Source of the DNA: Pseudonocardiales bacterium
Lineage (GTDB): Bacteria > Actinomycetota > Actinomycetes > Mycobacteriales > Pseudonocardiaceae
Assembly: GCA_019247305.1 (NCBI GenBank)
Contig: JAFAPC010000125.1
Coordinates: 1-64,000 of the forward strand
Reading direction: 5' to 3'
DNA: 64,000 nucleotides
Part shown: piece after piece, positions 1 to 13,327 of the stretch
Layout: every line of letters starts with the position of its first letter
Numbering within the stretch: position 1 is the first letter of the stretch
The notes under the pieces: generated by a model
Databases searched by the model: none
What the model was told of the DNA's origin: nothing
What the model saw: only the letters and a program-made list of their open reading frames with translations
Program-made: the position numbers and the translations under genes

Positions 1-152
1 ACGGCTTCTCCGTCGTGAAGGGTTGGTTTGGTCACCCCCTTTCTATCGGTCGGAGAAGCCGTTGCCTACTATTTCACGCCGCGTGTCGCCACCTTTCGGA
101 ACAACGGCCTCTGGCTAGTAATAACTGAGGTTTTGCATAAGCCTCCCTGCGC

Positions 153-1180
153 GTGGTCTTCACACAACTGCGTAGGGTCCTCGTCAATACCGGCACAGTA
201 TGGCTCAATCTGGGTGATTCTTACAGCGCCGCGCCATCGGGGCAGGCTGCGAATGCGATACACGCCAGCACCCGGTCCAGGGCGACCGCAGCGGGGCTAC
301 TCCGGGAACCGGTCGGTGACGCCGTGATCAATCGCACCCGCACCATCCGGCGCAAGAACCTGTGGGGCATGCCCTGGCGGGTGGCGTTCGCGTTACAGGC
401 CGACGGGTGGATCCTGCGTAACGCCATCGTATGGCACAAACCCAACGCCATGCCCGAATCGGTCCGCGACCGACTATCCACACGCTATGAAATGCTCTTC
501 CTGTTTACGGCCCAGCAGCAGTACTGGTTTGACCTGGATGCCATCCGCGAATCCCTGGTCCGACCCGAGGCCTTCCGAGATGGCATCGTGACCAGGGAAT
601 CACACCAGGGGCGCTCCACCAGCCCCGAGTCCACCACTAGGCGCTGCGGGCGCAGCACCGAGGGCAAGTACTCCGCCACCGAGGCATTCACCGGAGCGCC
701 ACCCGGACCCACGATGACCCCCACCGGGCGCCGGCACACCGCAGCCCATCCCCGAGGCCGCAACCCCGGTGATGTCTGGTCGATCCCCACCCGACCGTTA
801 CACCAGGCGCACTTCGCCGCCTTTCCGATCGACATCCCACTCCGCTGCATCGCCGCCGGCTGCCCACCCGAGGGAGTCGTGCTCGACCCCTTCAGCGGTG
901 CGGCCACCACCGGCCTCGCCGCCCGCCAGCTCGGGCGCTCTTACATCGGGATCGACCTCAACCCCGACCTTCCACGCCATCGGACTGCGCCGCCTCGGCC
1001 TCGACGTCGGCCCCGCCCACGGGGAGACGAGAGCAGCATGAGCACCAACCATCACGCCGGCAGCGTCTTCTACCGCGTCCAGGGCCTGATCCTCTAAGCC
1101 GGCGATGCACTCACCATCCTGCGGGGTCTTCGGGACAGTTCAGCGGACTGCGTCGTCACCTCCTCACCCCCAGGTGACCG
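153..1180 (+). pseudogene. Degraded site-specific DNA methyltransferase: C-terminal half, then a separate N-terminal-like fragment
   Basis: ORF 153..1097 has WGMPWRVAFALQADGWILRNAIVWHKPNAMPESVRDRLSTRYE and GVVLDPFSGAATTGLAARQLGRSYIGIDLNPD. No catalytic DPPY/SPPY segment precedes it. An N-terminal-like piece (AGDALTILRGLRDSSADCVVTSSPP) follows at ~1098-1165 after an in-frame stop. Confidence 0.75.
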
Positions 1181-1477
1181 CGCAATGACACCACAGCCCC
1201 GGGACCGCTCACCAGCAGACCAGGAGTGCGCTATGGACATCCCCCGCCCGCCCGTGCGCTTCTCAGCGGCGCAGGTCCACCCGTTCCGGGGCCTCCGTAT
1301 GCCTGCGGCCGGCGCTACAGTCCCAGGCCCAGCCGTCCCCGTCGGTAGGTGAAGGACCGCGCCCTTGAGTACCGAAATGCGAACTAGCAAGATTGCGGTC
1401 TTGCTGGGTCGCCGCCGTGGCCGAGAGAAGAGAAAAGTGCCGCATGACACCACCCAGAAATTGGAAGGAGAGGAACT

Positions 1478-1657
1478 GTGAACATTGTGGTCTATACCGT
1501 CGAGGAAGCCGCGCAGGTACTCAAGATTAGTAGGTGGAAGATCTTCGACTTGATCCGTACCAACCAGCTTCGCTCGGTCAAGATTGGTGGTCTGCGCCGG
1601 ATCCCACACACCGCTATTGATGATTATATCGCACGACTCATGGATGAGGTGGCCTAA
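1478..1657 (+). CDS. Excisionase-like helix-turn-helix protein (59 aa, GTG start, below ORF-track cutoff)
   Basis: Translation MNIVVYTVEEAAQVLKISRWKIFDLIRTNQLRSVKIGGLRRIPHTAIDDYIARLMDEVA; GGAGAGG RBS upstream; stop directly abuts the integrase start. Confidence 0.85.
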   Translation: MNIVVYTVEEAAQVLKISRWKIFDLIRTNQLRSVKIGGLRRIPHTAIDDYIARLMDEVA

Positions 1658-2881
1658 TTGCAAGAGAAGAGACGTCGTTGCCGCGCCAACGGTGAGGGTT
1701 CAATCTATCAGCGGTCCTCGGATGGTCGCTGGGTGGGTAGCGCGTATGTCTATACAGCGACCGGGCAGCGGAAGAGGCGACTGGTATACGGCGCCAGCTT
1801 CGATGAGGTGCGGAAAAAGCTCGACCAGCTCAAGGGCGACTCCGCCAACGGCGTACTGGTGCCGGACCGGACCACGAGCCTTCGTGACTATCTCGACTAC
1901 TGGTTGCGCGAGATCGCATCACACAGGCGAGCAACCACGGTGCGGGGGTACGAGAGCGCTGTCCGGCTTCACATCGTTCCCGTCCTGGGCACGAAACGAC
2001 TCGACAAGCTCACCGGCGCGGACGTCCGTCACCTCATCGCGGTCTGTCGACAGAAGTGCCTGTGCTGCGCGAACGGCTACGACAAGAACCGCGACCGAGC
2101 GAAGCAGTGCTGTTCCGCCGGTCGCTGCTGTGGTCGGATACCTTCCCGTCGGCAGATACAGTACATTCACGCGGTATTGCGCAACGCGCTCAGCAACGCT
2201 GAACGCGAGGAACTCATCACCCGGAACGTCGCCAAACTCGTCCAGATCCCTACCCCACGCTATAAGATCGGCAAGGGTCTTCCAGTCAGCGACGTCAAGA
2301 GAATTCTCTCGGTAGCCAAGGAAACTCGTTTCTACCCAGTGTACGTACTCGCCGCGACGCTCGGCCTTCGCCGCGGCGAGCTACTCGGACTCAGATGGAG
2401 CGATGTTGATTTCACGAAGAACACCTTACAAGTTGCACAGACTGTGCAGCGGGTGTCTGGCGAATTGATCATTGATGAGACTAAGACGGATGCTTCAGAT
2501 GCCGTGGTTCCCCTACCCAAGCTCACTCGCGCGGTGCTGCTCGAGCACCAGGGTCACCAGGCCGAGGTGCGGGAAGGCGCTGGTGAGTTGTGGACGGACC
2601 ACGGTCTGGTCTTCTCAACGAGCATCGGCACGCCCATCGAACCCCGAAGCCTCAACACCCACTGGGAAGGCATCCGGGTACAGGCTGCACTACCAGGAGT
2701 CCGCCTGCATGATCTCAGACACACCGTCGTGAGCCTCTTGCTCGAACTGGGCACCCCTCCGCATGTGGTTCAGGCGATCGCCCGGCACGCGGACCTGGAC
2801 GTGACGATGAGGATCTACGCGCACACCAACCTCGACGCGATGCGCCAGGCCCTCGACAAGATCGATTGGAGTGTCGAGTGA
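1658..2881 (+). CDS. Tyrosine recombinase / phage-type integrase
   Basis: N-terminal arm-binding region, core SAM-like domain, C-terminal GLRRGELLGLRWSDVD...LHDLRHTVVSLLLELG...IARHADLDVTMRIYAHT (R..HxxR..H/Y). Confidence 0.95.
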   Translation: MQEKRRRCRANGEGSIYQRSSDGRWVGSAYVYTATGQRKRRLVYGASFDEVRKKLDQLKGDSANGVLVPDRTTSLRDYLDYWLREIASHRRATTVRGYESAVRLHIVPVLGTKRLDKLTGADVRHLIAVCRQKCLCCANGYDKNRDRAKQCCSAGRCCGRIPSRRQIQYIHAVLRNALSNAEREELITRNVAKLVQIPTPRYKIGKGLPVSDVKRILSVAKETRFYPVYVLAATLGLRRGELLGLRWSDVDFTKNTLQVAQTVQRVSGELIIDETKTDASDAVVPLPKLTRAVLLEHQGHQAEVREGAGELWTDHGLVFSTSIGTPIEPRSLNTHWEGIRVQAALPGVRLHDLRHTVVSLLLELGTPPHVVQAIARHADLDVTMRIYAHTNLDAMRQALDKIDWSVE

Positions 2882-2971
2882 GGAGCCGTTGCTACACGGT
2901 TGCTACATCAGGGCGTGAGTGCGGCAACCCGTGTGGCCCGGCCAGTCAGCATCGTTCCTGGTCACTGCTGG

Positions 2972-3056
2972 CGGAAGCGGAGGGATTCGAACCCCCGGTG
3001 CCTCTCGACACGCTCGCTTTCAAGGCGAGTGCATTAGACCGCTCTGCCACGCTTCC
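2972..3056 (-). tRNA. tRNA-Ser (anticodon TGA)
   Basis: Reverse complement GGAAGCGTGGCAGAGCGGTCTAATGCACTCGCCTTGAAAGCGAG...GGGGGTTCGAATCCCTCCGCTTCCG folds as a class II tRNA; no encoded CCA. Confidence 0.95.
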
Positions 3057-3113
3057 GATCGTGCACGCTAGCGGGTCGGGTGCCAGGTAGCGATGCCGGG
3101 CCGCAGCCGGGCG

Positions 3114-4091
3114 TCACGGGAACAGCGTGACCCGGTGCTCTCGCACGTCGGTCAGCTCGGTGCGGGGGACACACCCGCGCCAGACCCGGTAGTCCACCTC
3201 CGCGAGACCGAGATCCGCTGCCTGCGGGCCGTTCTGTCCGATGTAGTGGATTACGACCCACTCCGGCCCGGAATCCACTAGTTCTACGGGCAGGGCGTGC
3301 CACTGGCCGCACCAGCGCACCACATCGAGACAGTCCAGCTCGTCGATCATCACCAGTCGGGTAGCGACCCCGGCCTCGTGGACGAAGTCGTCACCAGGCC
3401 ACTGGCCGGGCAGCGGGTGCAGCGTCACCTCACCAGGGCGGGGGCCGAAGTCGGCGTCGAAGTCCCCGCCGTGGTATCGGGCGGCCAGACCGCGGCGCAC
3501 GGTAGGCCGCAACGGTACCGGTGGCCGGTTCCAGCTCGCGGGACCCAGCGTGGTGGGCCCGGTGCTGACCCATCCGACCTGCCGGTGCAGGTAGGCGCCC
3601 ACCCGCTGCTCCGCACCCTGGGCATCGATCCGCCAGAGCTCGGTACCGGCCGGAAGCTCGATCAGATCCACCTGGTAGATGCCGGAGGCGAACGGGGCGG
3701 CGTAGAGCTGCGGGTTGTGCGCGTAGAAGCGCAACACGTGCAGTTCATCGGCGGGTGGCCAGCCCGCCACCTGGTCCAACCCGAAGCGCCGGACAAGCTC
3801 GGTCGACGAGCTTGCTGGAACGTCCTCCAGCCGCATCACGAAACCGGCGATCCGGTGGGGCTCAAAGCGCCGGGGCACCACCACGTTGCCCAGCGTCAGC
3901 TCCACCAACCCCGGAAGCACCACCTTCTGCATCGCGGTCTCTGGGGTGAGTTCCAGCGCGTGACCGGGCACTCTCAGCGGGGGCGGGACTGGGGCGGGCC
4001 GCGCCTTGGCTGGCGCGCGCTCCGGACCCAGGGTCGGGGCCGGTTCGGGCCCTGAACTCGTGGCTGCCACTCCTGCTACTGGCTCTGTCAT
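3114..4091 (-). CDS. Conserved actinobacterial protein of unknown function
   Basis: Long ORF; start assigned at MTEPVAGV (~4091); no recognised domain. Confidence 0.6.
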   Translation of the reverse strand: MTEPVAGVAATSSGPEPAPTLGPERAPAKARPAPVPPPLRVPGHALELTPETAMQKVVLPGLVELTLGNVVVPRRFEPHRIAGFVMRLEDVPASSSTELVRRFGLDQVAGWPPADELHVLRFYAHNPQLYAAPFASGIYQVDLIELPAGTELWRIDAQGAEQRVGAYLHRQVGWVSTGPTTLGPASWNRPPVPLRPTVRRGLAARYHGGDFDADFGPRPGEVTLHPLPGQWPGDDFVHEAGVATRLVMIDELDCLDVVRWCGQWHALPVELVDSGPEWVVIHYIGQNGPQAADLGLAEVDYRVWRGCVPRTELTDVREHRVTLFP

Positions 4092-4268
4092 CAAGCTCCA
4101 CCGCTCGCTGCCGGGATGCCCGTCCACGCCGAAAGGCCGGGCTGAGTGCGCGGGGAACCTACTACGCCCTTGCCCCCCAGGGCGCCGGGAGGGGGGCACT
4201 CGCTCACCGGGTGAGGTTTGATAACCGCACCGGCGCGGGCGAAAGGGGCGAAAGGCGAAACGGGTGGC

Positions 4269-4739
4269 TTACTGCTCCCGCAGGTGGCTCACCACCCGCT
4301 CGAAGACCTCGGCCAGCACGAGTCGTTCCTGGTCAGAGATCAGATCGATCAGGTTGTCGCGGAGCGCGCGGACGTGCGTGGGCGCCGCGCGGCGCAGCAC
4401 CTCCTGACCGTGCTCGGTGAGCACGGCGAACACTCCCCGCCGGTCACCCGCGCACTCCTCGCGGCGCACCAGCCCGGCTTTCTCCAGTCGCCCGACCTGA
4501 TGGGAGATCCGGCTCTTGGACGACGCGACCTGCTCGGCCAGCGTGCTCATCCGGATTTGCCCACCCGGTGCCTCAGACAGCCGAAGTAGCACTTCGTAGT
4601 CGGCCAGCGCCAGCTGGTGCTCCTCGTGTAAGTCGCGGTTCAGCTGGGCCTCCAGCAGCTCCTTGCCTACCAGGTAGGCTCGCCAGGCCCGCATCTCTTC
4701 AGCATTAAGCCAGCGTGGCTGGCCACTCCCCCCGATCAC
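4269..4739 (-). CDS. MarR-family transcriptional regulator
   Basis: LADYEVLLRLSEAPGGQIRMSTLAEQVASSKSRISHQVGRLEKAGLVRREECAGDRRGVFAVLTEHG. Confidence 0.93.
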   Translation of the reverse strand: MIGGSGQPRWLNAEEMRAWRAYLVGKELLEAQLNRDLHEEHQLALADYEVLLRLSEAPGGQIRMSTLAEQVASSKSRISHQVGRLEKAGLVRREECAGDRRGVFAVLTEHGQEVLRRAAPTHVRALRDNLIDLISDQERLVLAEVFERVVSHLREQ

Positions 4740-4748
4740 CCATTCAGA

Positions 4749-5927
4749 CTAACTGACCCCCTCACGGACGACGCTGTGGACACCCAATTCCGACATACCG
4801 GTGTAGCCGGCCAACGCCAGCGTCAGATCGAAGTCACCGAGTAGCGCCCGCAGCACGTGCTCCACCCCACGCTGCCCGGCCAGCCCGAGCCCGTAAACCC
4901 AGGGTCGTCCTAGCAGGACGGCACGCGCGCCCAACGCCAGCGCGATCAGCACGTCGGCGCCACAGCGGATCCCGGAGTCCAGCAGCACCGGGACCTGCCC
5001 GCCGACGGCGGCGACCACCTCAGGCAGGCAGTCCAGCGCCGCCCGGGCTCCGTCGACCTGGCGGCCGCCGTGATTAGACACCACCACCGCGTCGGCCCCG
5101 TGATCCAGTGCGGCTCGGGCGTCATCGGGGTGGCAAATCCCCTTGATCAGTACGGGTAACCGGGTCCACTCGTGCAGCAGCGACAGGTCCGACCAGCCCA
5201 GCACCGGATTGCCGAACAGCTCCACCCAGGTGCGCACGGCACGTTCCATAGCCTGCGCCGACTCCTCAGGAGGCGCGCTCAGCCGGGCCCGGAATACCGG
5301 GTCGGACAGGTAGTTCGCGATGCCCTGGGCGCGCAGGAACGGCAGGTGCGCCAGCTGAAGATCACGCGGTCGCCAGCCCAGCGACCAGGTGTCCACGGTG
5401 ACCACGATGGCCCGGTAGCCGGCCGCCTCGGCCCGCCGCACCAGCGACTCGGCCAGGCCCACCTCCCGCGGCCAGTACAGCTGAAACCAGCGGGGCGCCT
5501 CTGGAGCGGCGGCGGCGACATCCTCCAACGTGATCGACGACACGGTGGACAGCACGCTGGTCAGCCCCAGCGCGGCGGCAGCGCGGGTGACGGCGAGGTC
5601 AGCGTCGGGGTGCACCAGGCCGAGCGCCCCGATCGGCGCGGTGAGCACCGGGGCCGTCATCGGCGTGCCGAGCACACTGGTGGACAGATCACGTTCGGTG
5701 ACCCTGCGGAGCATCCGCGGCACGATCCGCCACCGGGCAAACGCCTCCTGGTTTGCCGTGACCGTGCGTTCGGTGGACGCCCCACCCGCCACATAGCTGA
5801 ACACCTCAACCGGCAACGCAGCCTGGGCCGCCGCCTGGAGTCCATCGGCGGTCATCGGCAGATCCGGCCGCTGCCCGGTGAGCCCCCGCAAATAGATCTC
5901 GTTCACCAAGTCACCGAAAGGGGCCAT
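4749..5927 (-). CDS. FMN-dependent alpha-hydroxy-acid oxidase/dehydrogenase
   Basis: VLIKGICHPDDARAALDHGADAVVVSNHGGRQVDGARAALDCLPEVV...VLLDSGIRCGADVLIALALGARAVLLGRPW signature; start at MAPFGDLVNEIYLRG. Confidence 0.93.
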   Translation of the reverse strand: MAPFGDLVNEIYLRGLTGQRPDLPMTADGLQAAAQAALPVEVFSYVAGGASTERTVTANQEAFARWRIVPRMLRRVTERDLSTSVLGTPMTAPVLTAPIGALGLVHPDADLAVTRAAAALGLTSVLSTVSSITLEDVAAAAPEAPRWFQLYWPREVGLAESLVRRAEAAGYRAIVVTVDTWSLGWRPRDLQLAHLPFLRAQGIANYLSDPVFRARLSAPPEESAQAMERAVRTWVELFGNPVLGWSDLSLLHEWTRLPVLIKGICHPDDARAALDHGADAVVVSNHGGRQVDGARAALDCLPEVVAAVGGQVPVLLDSGIRCGADVLIALALGARAVLLGRPWVYGLGLAGQRGVEHVLRALLGDFDLTLALAGYTGMSELGVHSVVREGVS

Positions 5928-5950
5928 ACCAGGCACCCTAGAGACGCCAG

Positions 5951-7210
5951 TCAGCCGTCTGATTGCCGGCTCCGCCGGCGGTCGTCTGATTGCCGGCTCC
6001 GCCGGCGGTGGCGTGGGGTCGGCCCCACTAGACGGACTGGAAGACTGCGCAGCCCCCAGGTGAAGTTGGACGCCGTGAATCTGGGCGCATCGAGCAGCTC
6101 GGCATCCACCCCGCACTCGATCAGTTCCTCGAGGAAAGCGGCCAGCTCCAGGCGAGCCAACCGGGCTCCCAGACAGAGGTGCCGGCCTGCGCCGAAGGTG
6201 ACGTGTCGGTTGGGAAAGCGGTGCACCAGAAATCGGCCGGCGTCGGCGAACACCGATTCGTCCCGATTCGCTGAGGCGTTCCACAGGGTCACCCGATCTC
6301 CGACGGCGATCCGCACGCCACCGATCCGCACGGGGCGCAGGGCGGTGCGCAACGCGTGCACCGCGGGCACCGTCCAGCGCAGCACCTCATCGACGGCGCG
6401 GGGGACGGCGGGCGCACCTGCGTTGCGCAACGCGGCCCACTGCTCGGGATTCTCGATCAGCGCGAGCAGACCGCCTGCGATGGAGTAGCGCGTGGTCTCG
6501 TTCGCCCCCGCCAACACGCCGTTGCAGTTGACGGCAATCTCTTCGTCACTGAGTGGATGGCACTGGCCGGGAAAGTCGGTGGCTTTATGCTCGCGCGCGA
6601 TGCGGCTCACGAAATCCTCGCCCGGGTTCTTCCGGCGTTCGGCGACCAGCTCGGTGAAGTAAAGGAAGATCTCGCCGTGGGCTGTGCTACGCGCTTGGTC
6701 GTCGGCGCCTTCGAACGCCTCCACGGTGATGTCCCCAAGCCATTCCCAGTCGCTTCGCGGGATGTCCATCAGCATACACACCACGTAGTTCGGGATTCGT
6801 TTGGCCGCATCGAGGAAGTCGAGTTCGGCGGACGCCACGGCGTCGGCCAGCACCGTGTGCACCACGGTCCTGACCAGCTGCTCAAGGTGGGCTAGCTCCG
6901 CCGTGCTGAAAGCCTTGGCCAACACGCGTTTGAGCTGGGTGTGGCTGGGCGGATCGGACACGATGAGCATCCGTTGCGCGACGGCGGACACCGCAGCGGG
7001 ATTGCTACCCAGCCGCATCCCGTACCGGGAGCTGAAAGACTCATGGTCGAGGTAGCTGCGCACGATATCGTCGTAGCGGCTGATCACCCAAAAGCCCGGA
7101 CCGTCCGGTTCGGCATGCCAATACACCGGGTCGTTGTCCCGCAGCCAGGCCAGGACACCCCAGAAGTCGTTGCGCGCAAAGAGCTCCCGGTCAGTGAGGT
7201 TCACCCGCAT
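5951..7210 (-). CDS. Cytochrome P450
   Basis: I-helix AGANETT, ExxR region, heme loop FGAGRHLCLGARLARLE. C-terminal tail RRRSRQSDDRRRSRQSDG is encoded by a 27-bp repeat dimer. Confidence 0.95.
   Translation of the reverse strand: MRVNLTDRELFARNDFWGVLAWLRDNDPVYWHAEPDGPGFWVISRYDDIVRSYLDHESFSSRYGMRLGSNPAAVSAVAQRMLIVSDPPSHTQLKRVLAKAFSTAELAHLEQLVRTVVHTVLADAVASAELDFLDAAKRIPNYVVCMLMDIPRSDWEWLGDITVEAFEGADDQARSTAHGEIFLYFTELVAERRKNPGEDFVSRIAREHKATDFPGQCHPLSDEEIAVNCNGVLAGANETTRYSIAGGLLALIENPEQWAALRNAGAPAVPRAVDEVLRWTVPAVHALRTALRPVRIGGVRIAVGDRVTLWNASANRDESVFADAGRFLVHRFPNRHVTFGAGRHLCLGARLARLELAAFLEELIECGVDAELLDAPRFTASNFTWGLRSLPVRLVGPTPRHRRRSRQSDDRRRSRQSDG
5955..6012. repeat. 27-bp palindromic dimer, locus 1 (cores 5965-5979 and 5992-6006)
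   Basis: GCCGGCTCCGCCGGC cores exactly 27 bp apart, forming the P450 C-terminus. Confidence 0.95.
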
Positions 7211-8009
7211 GGTGGCCGCCGATGATCCGGCGTGGCCGCGACCCCGGCCGCTGTCGTCGACTGCTGCGCGAACAGTTCAGTCAGCGTCGGAATAATCGTC
7301 TTGACGCGGTCCAGGCAGAAGTAATGGCCGCCCGGGAACTGGCGCCGACGAAAGTCACCGGCCGTGTAGTCGCGCCAGCCGTCGAGGTGGCCGACGGTGA
7401 CGATCTCGTCATACTGGCCTCCCCACGCTTCGAGAGTGCACTGCGTTCGGGCGGCCAGAAAATCGGTGGCGGCCAGGGGATCGGGATAGCTCAAGGAAAG
7501 GCGGGCGTCCTGCCGAAGGACCTCCAGCATCAACTCGCGACTGTCCTCGTCGAGTTCGTCCTCACCCAGAGCCCGCAAATCCAGCAGCTGGGTCAGTGTC
7601 TCGTCGTTGTCGAGGAGTCCGCGTCCGGTGCCGACCCACAGGTGCGGCGGAGGGCAGGCGGCGACCACCAGAGCCGTCGGCCACCGGCGGCACTCACCGA
7701 GCCGGCGGGTGATCTCGTAGCCCAACAGGCCGCCGAAGCTGTGCCCGAACACGACCAGGGGCCGGTGCGCGGGGAGCAGGCCGATCAACTCGCCGATGAC
7801 CGCGGCGACGACCTGGTCCACCCGGGCGGCCGGCGGTTCGGTCCACCGGGACTCCCGACCGGGTAGCTGCACGCCGATCACCGTGAACTCTGGGCCTAGG
7901 AGTGGTTGCCAGGAGCGGAACTGCCCGCAGCCGGCTCCGGCGGGGGGAACGCACAGCAGGACGGGGTGCTCAGTCGGCCGTGGATGCCAGGTAGCCAGCC
8001 ACTGGCCCT

Positions 8010-8013
<4 letters not shown>
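7201..8013 (-). CDS. Type II thioesterase (NRPS-associated)
   Basis: CVPPAGAG...VIGVQLPGRESR...VVFGHSFGGLLGYE...FPGGHYFCL; overlaps P450 and A-PCP genes. Confidence 0.94.
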
Positions 8014-11562
<3,549 letters not shown>

Positions 11563-11862
11563 CTACTCCCTCGCTGCATGGACCGATAGACATGTGGGCG
11601 CCAACAATACGAGATCGGCCGAAGGAGATAGTCCGCGTATCGTTCACGACGACGTGCGGCTCGTACCGACCGGGCGCTGTGATCGGGTACCGGTCCAGTG
11701 TGCGGTCCAAGCTTATCCTGAGAGCGCCACGCCCTTTTGTCAAGAGCCCGACTCGTCATCGGCGTGGTGCTCATGGTGAGCAGGCGCCGAGAGCGCGGTC
11801 GGGCTTAGCGCATAAACAGTTCCACAGCGCAAGGGGTTAGCTCTCTACGGAATCGTGCACCG

Positions 11863-11896
11863 CGCACCCACCATTCTGCGCAGAATGGCGGGTGCG
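11863..11896. promoter_or_regulatory. 34-bp near-perfect palindrome in a divergent intergenic region
   Basis: CGCACCCACCATTCTG|CG|CAGAATGGCGGGTGCG; 16-bp arms, one mismatch. Confidence 0.75.
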
Positions 11897-12060
11897 TAGG
11901 ACCCTCGGCCTGGCCCGCTGGCTGGACACCTACCGTCCCTGCGTTAGGGTGCCCTAATCCACGGCCCCGCTGGATGTCCCGCCGGCGAGACATCTGAGTT
12001 CGCAGCCCGCCAACTCGTCCACCCTGGTGGTGCATCCACCATGTGCCACCGCCCCGGTGT

Positions 12061-12125
12061 AGAAAAACACAGTGTAAGGAAAAACACAGTCTAAGAAAAA
12101 CGCAGCGTAAGAAGAAAAAATCTCA
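12061..12125 (+). repeat. A-rich imperfect tandem repeat upstream of the DUF711 gene
   Basis: GAAAAACACAGTGTAAG / GAAAAACACAGTCTAAG / AAAAACGCAGCGTAAG in consecutive order. Confidence 0.8.
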
Positions 12126-12138
12126 GAAGAAGGTCGTG

Positions 12139-13302
12139 ATGTTCACGCTTCCGATCCGAACCATAACGTTCGGTGTCGCCGAACCACATCCGCTGCCCGG
12201 CGGTCTGGTCGAGGAGATGGCCGCCGTGGCCCGGCGCGTCGAAACCGCATGCCGCGACGCCGGCTATCTGGTCCAGACGACCCGGCTGTCGACCCGCCCA
12301 GTCTTCGACGACCTTGCTGGCTGGACCGCGCCGGAAATCGTGGGTTACGGTCGGGACCTGCAGGGCATGCTGGACCGGGTAGGGATCGGTTTCTGTGCGC
12401 TGGGGCCTGCGATGGCAGCACGCCCTGGTTTCCCGTTGGATCGCCTAGACGCGATCGCCGACTTGCTGGTGGGCGCGGAGGCACTGAACTGCACGGTGCA
12501 ACTAGCCACGACCGAACTGGGCATCCGGGTCTGCGCCGCAGGTCCTGTTGCGCGCATCATGCGCAGGCTAGCCCATGAGACCGACCAGGGCCTGGGAAAT
12601 TTCCGTTTCGCGATGCTGGCGTGTGTCGACCCGGGCGGCCCGTTCTTTCCGGCGGCGTATCACCACGGCCCGGCTTCGATCTCAGTAGGCCTGCAAGGAG
12701 CTGGGATCGTGGCCGAGGCGCTGGGCGCCATCGACGGTCTCGACCTCGCCGCGATCACCGACCGGGTGCGCCAGGCCCTGATCACGCACGCCGCGCCGGT
12801 CGCCCACCTGCTTGAGCGCCTGGCGGCCGAGTCGGGACTGCGATTCGGCGGGATTGACCTCTCACCCGCACCCGCCGGGGAGGACAGCATCGCCGCCGCG
12901 ATGGAACGCTGCGGCGCCGGAGGAGTCGGCGGCTACGGAACCCTTTCCCTCGGCGCGGCTATCACGGCGGGACTCTGCGGTACCGGTCTGCTCACCTGCG
13001 GATATAACGGGCTGATGCTGCCGGTACTGGAGGACGCCACGCTCGCCCGCCGCTGGCAGGAGCGTCTCGTGACCGGCCAACAGTTGCTTGCCTACTCTGC
13101 GGTCTGCGGCACCGGCCTGGACACGGTCCCCCTGCCCGGTGACGTATCCGACGACGAGATTGCGCGGCTCCTGCTCGATGTCGCCACACTTGCGGTGCGG
13201 CTAGAAAAACCGCTCTCAGCACGGCTCTTTCCGGTTCCGGGGAAACGCGTGGGAGAGTGCACGACCTTCACCTCGCCCTACCTGGTCAACACCTGCATTT
13301 AA
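12139..13302 (+). CDS. DUF711 / UPF0210-like protein
   Basis: Start at MFTLPIRTITFGVAEPHPLP; GYGTLSLGAAITAGLCGTGLLTCGYNGLMLPVLEDATLA resembles the DUF711 family. Confidence 0.7.
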   Translation: MFTLPIRTITFGVAEPHPLPGGLVEEMAAVARRVETACRDAGYLVQTTRLSTRPVFDDLAGWTAPEIVGYGRDLQGMLDRVGIGFCALGPAMAARPGFPLDRLDAIADLLVGAEALNCTVQLATTELGIRVCAAGPVARIMRRLAHETDQGLGNFRFAMLACVDPGGPFFPAAYHHGPASISVGLQGAGIVAEALGAIDGLDLAAITDRVRQALITHAAPVAHLLERLAAESGLRFGGIDLSPAPAGEDSIAAAMERCGAGGVGGYGTLSLGAAITAGLCGTGLLTCGYNGLMLPVLEDATLARRWQERLVTGQQLLAYSAVCGTGLDTVPLPGDVSDDEIARLLLDVATLAVRLEKPLSARLFPVPGKRVGECTTFTSPYLVNTCI

Positions 13303-13327
13303 GCTGGCCTGACGTGGACATCCCAGA

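Noticed and set aside
3297-4055. Plus-strand ORF of 252 aa opposite the minus-strand conserved protein
   Set aside because: Antisense shadow typical of high-GC DNA.
5172-6488. Long plus-strand ORF of 438 aa opposite the FMN oxidase and P450
   Set aside because: Antisense GC-frame shadow; no domain, Arg/Gln/His-rich low-information translation, while the minus strand has clear motifs.
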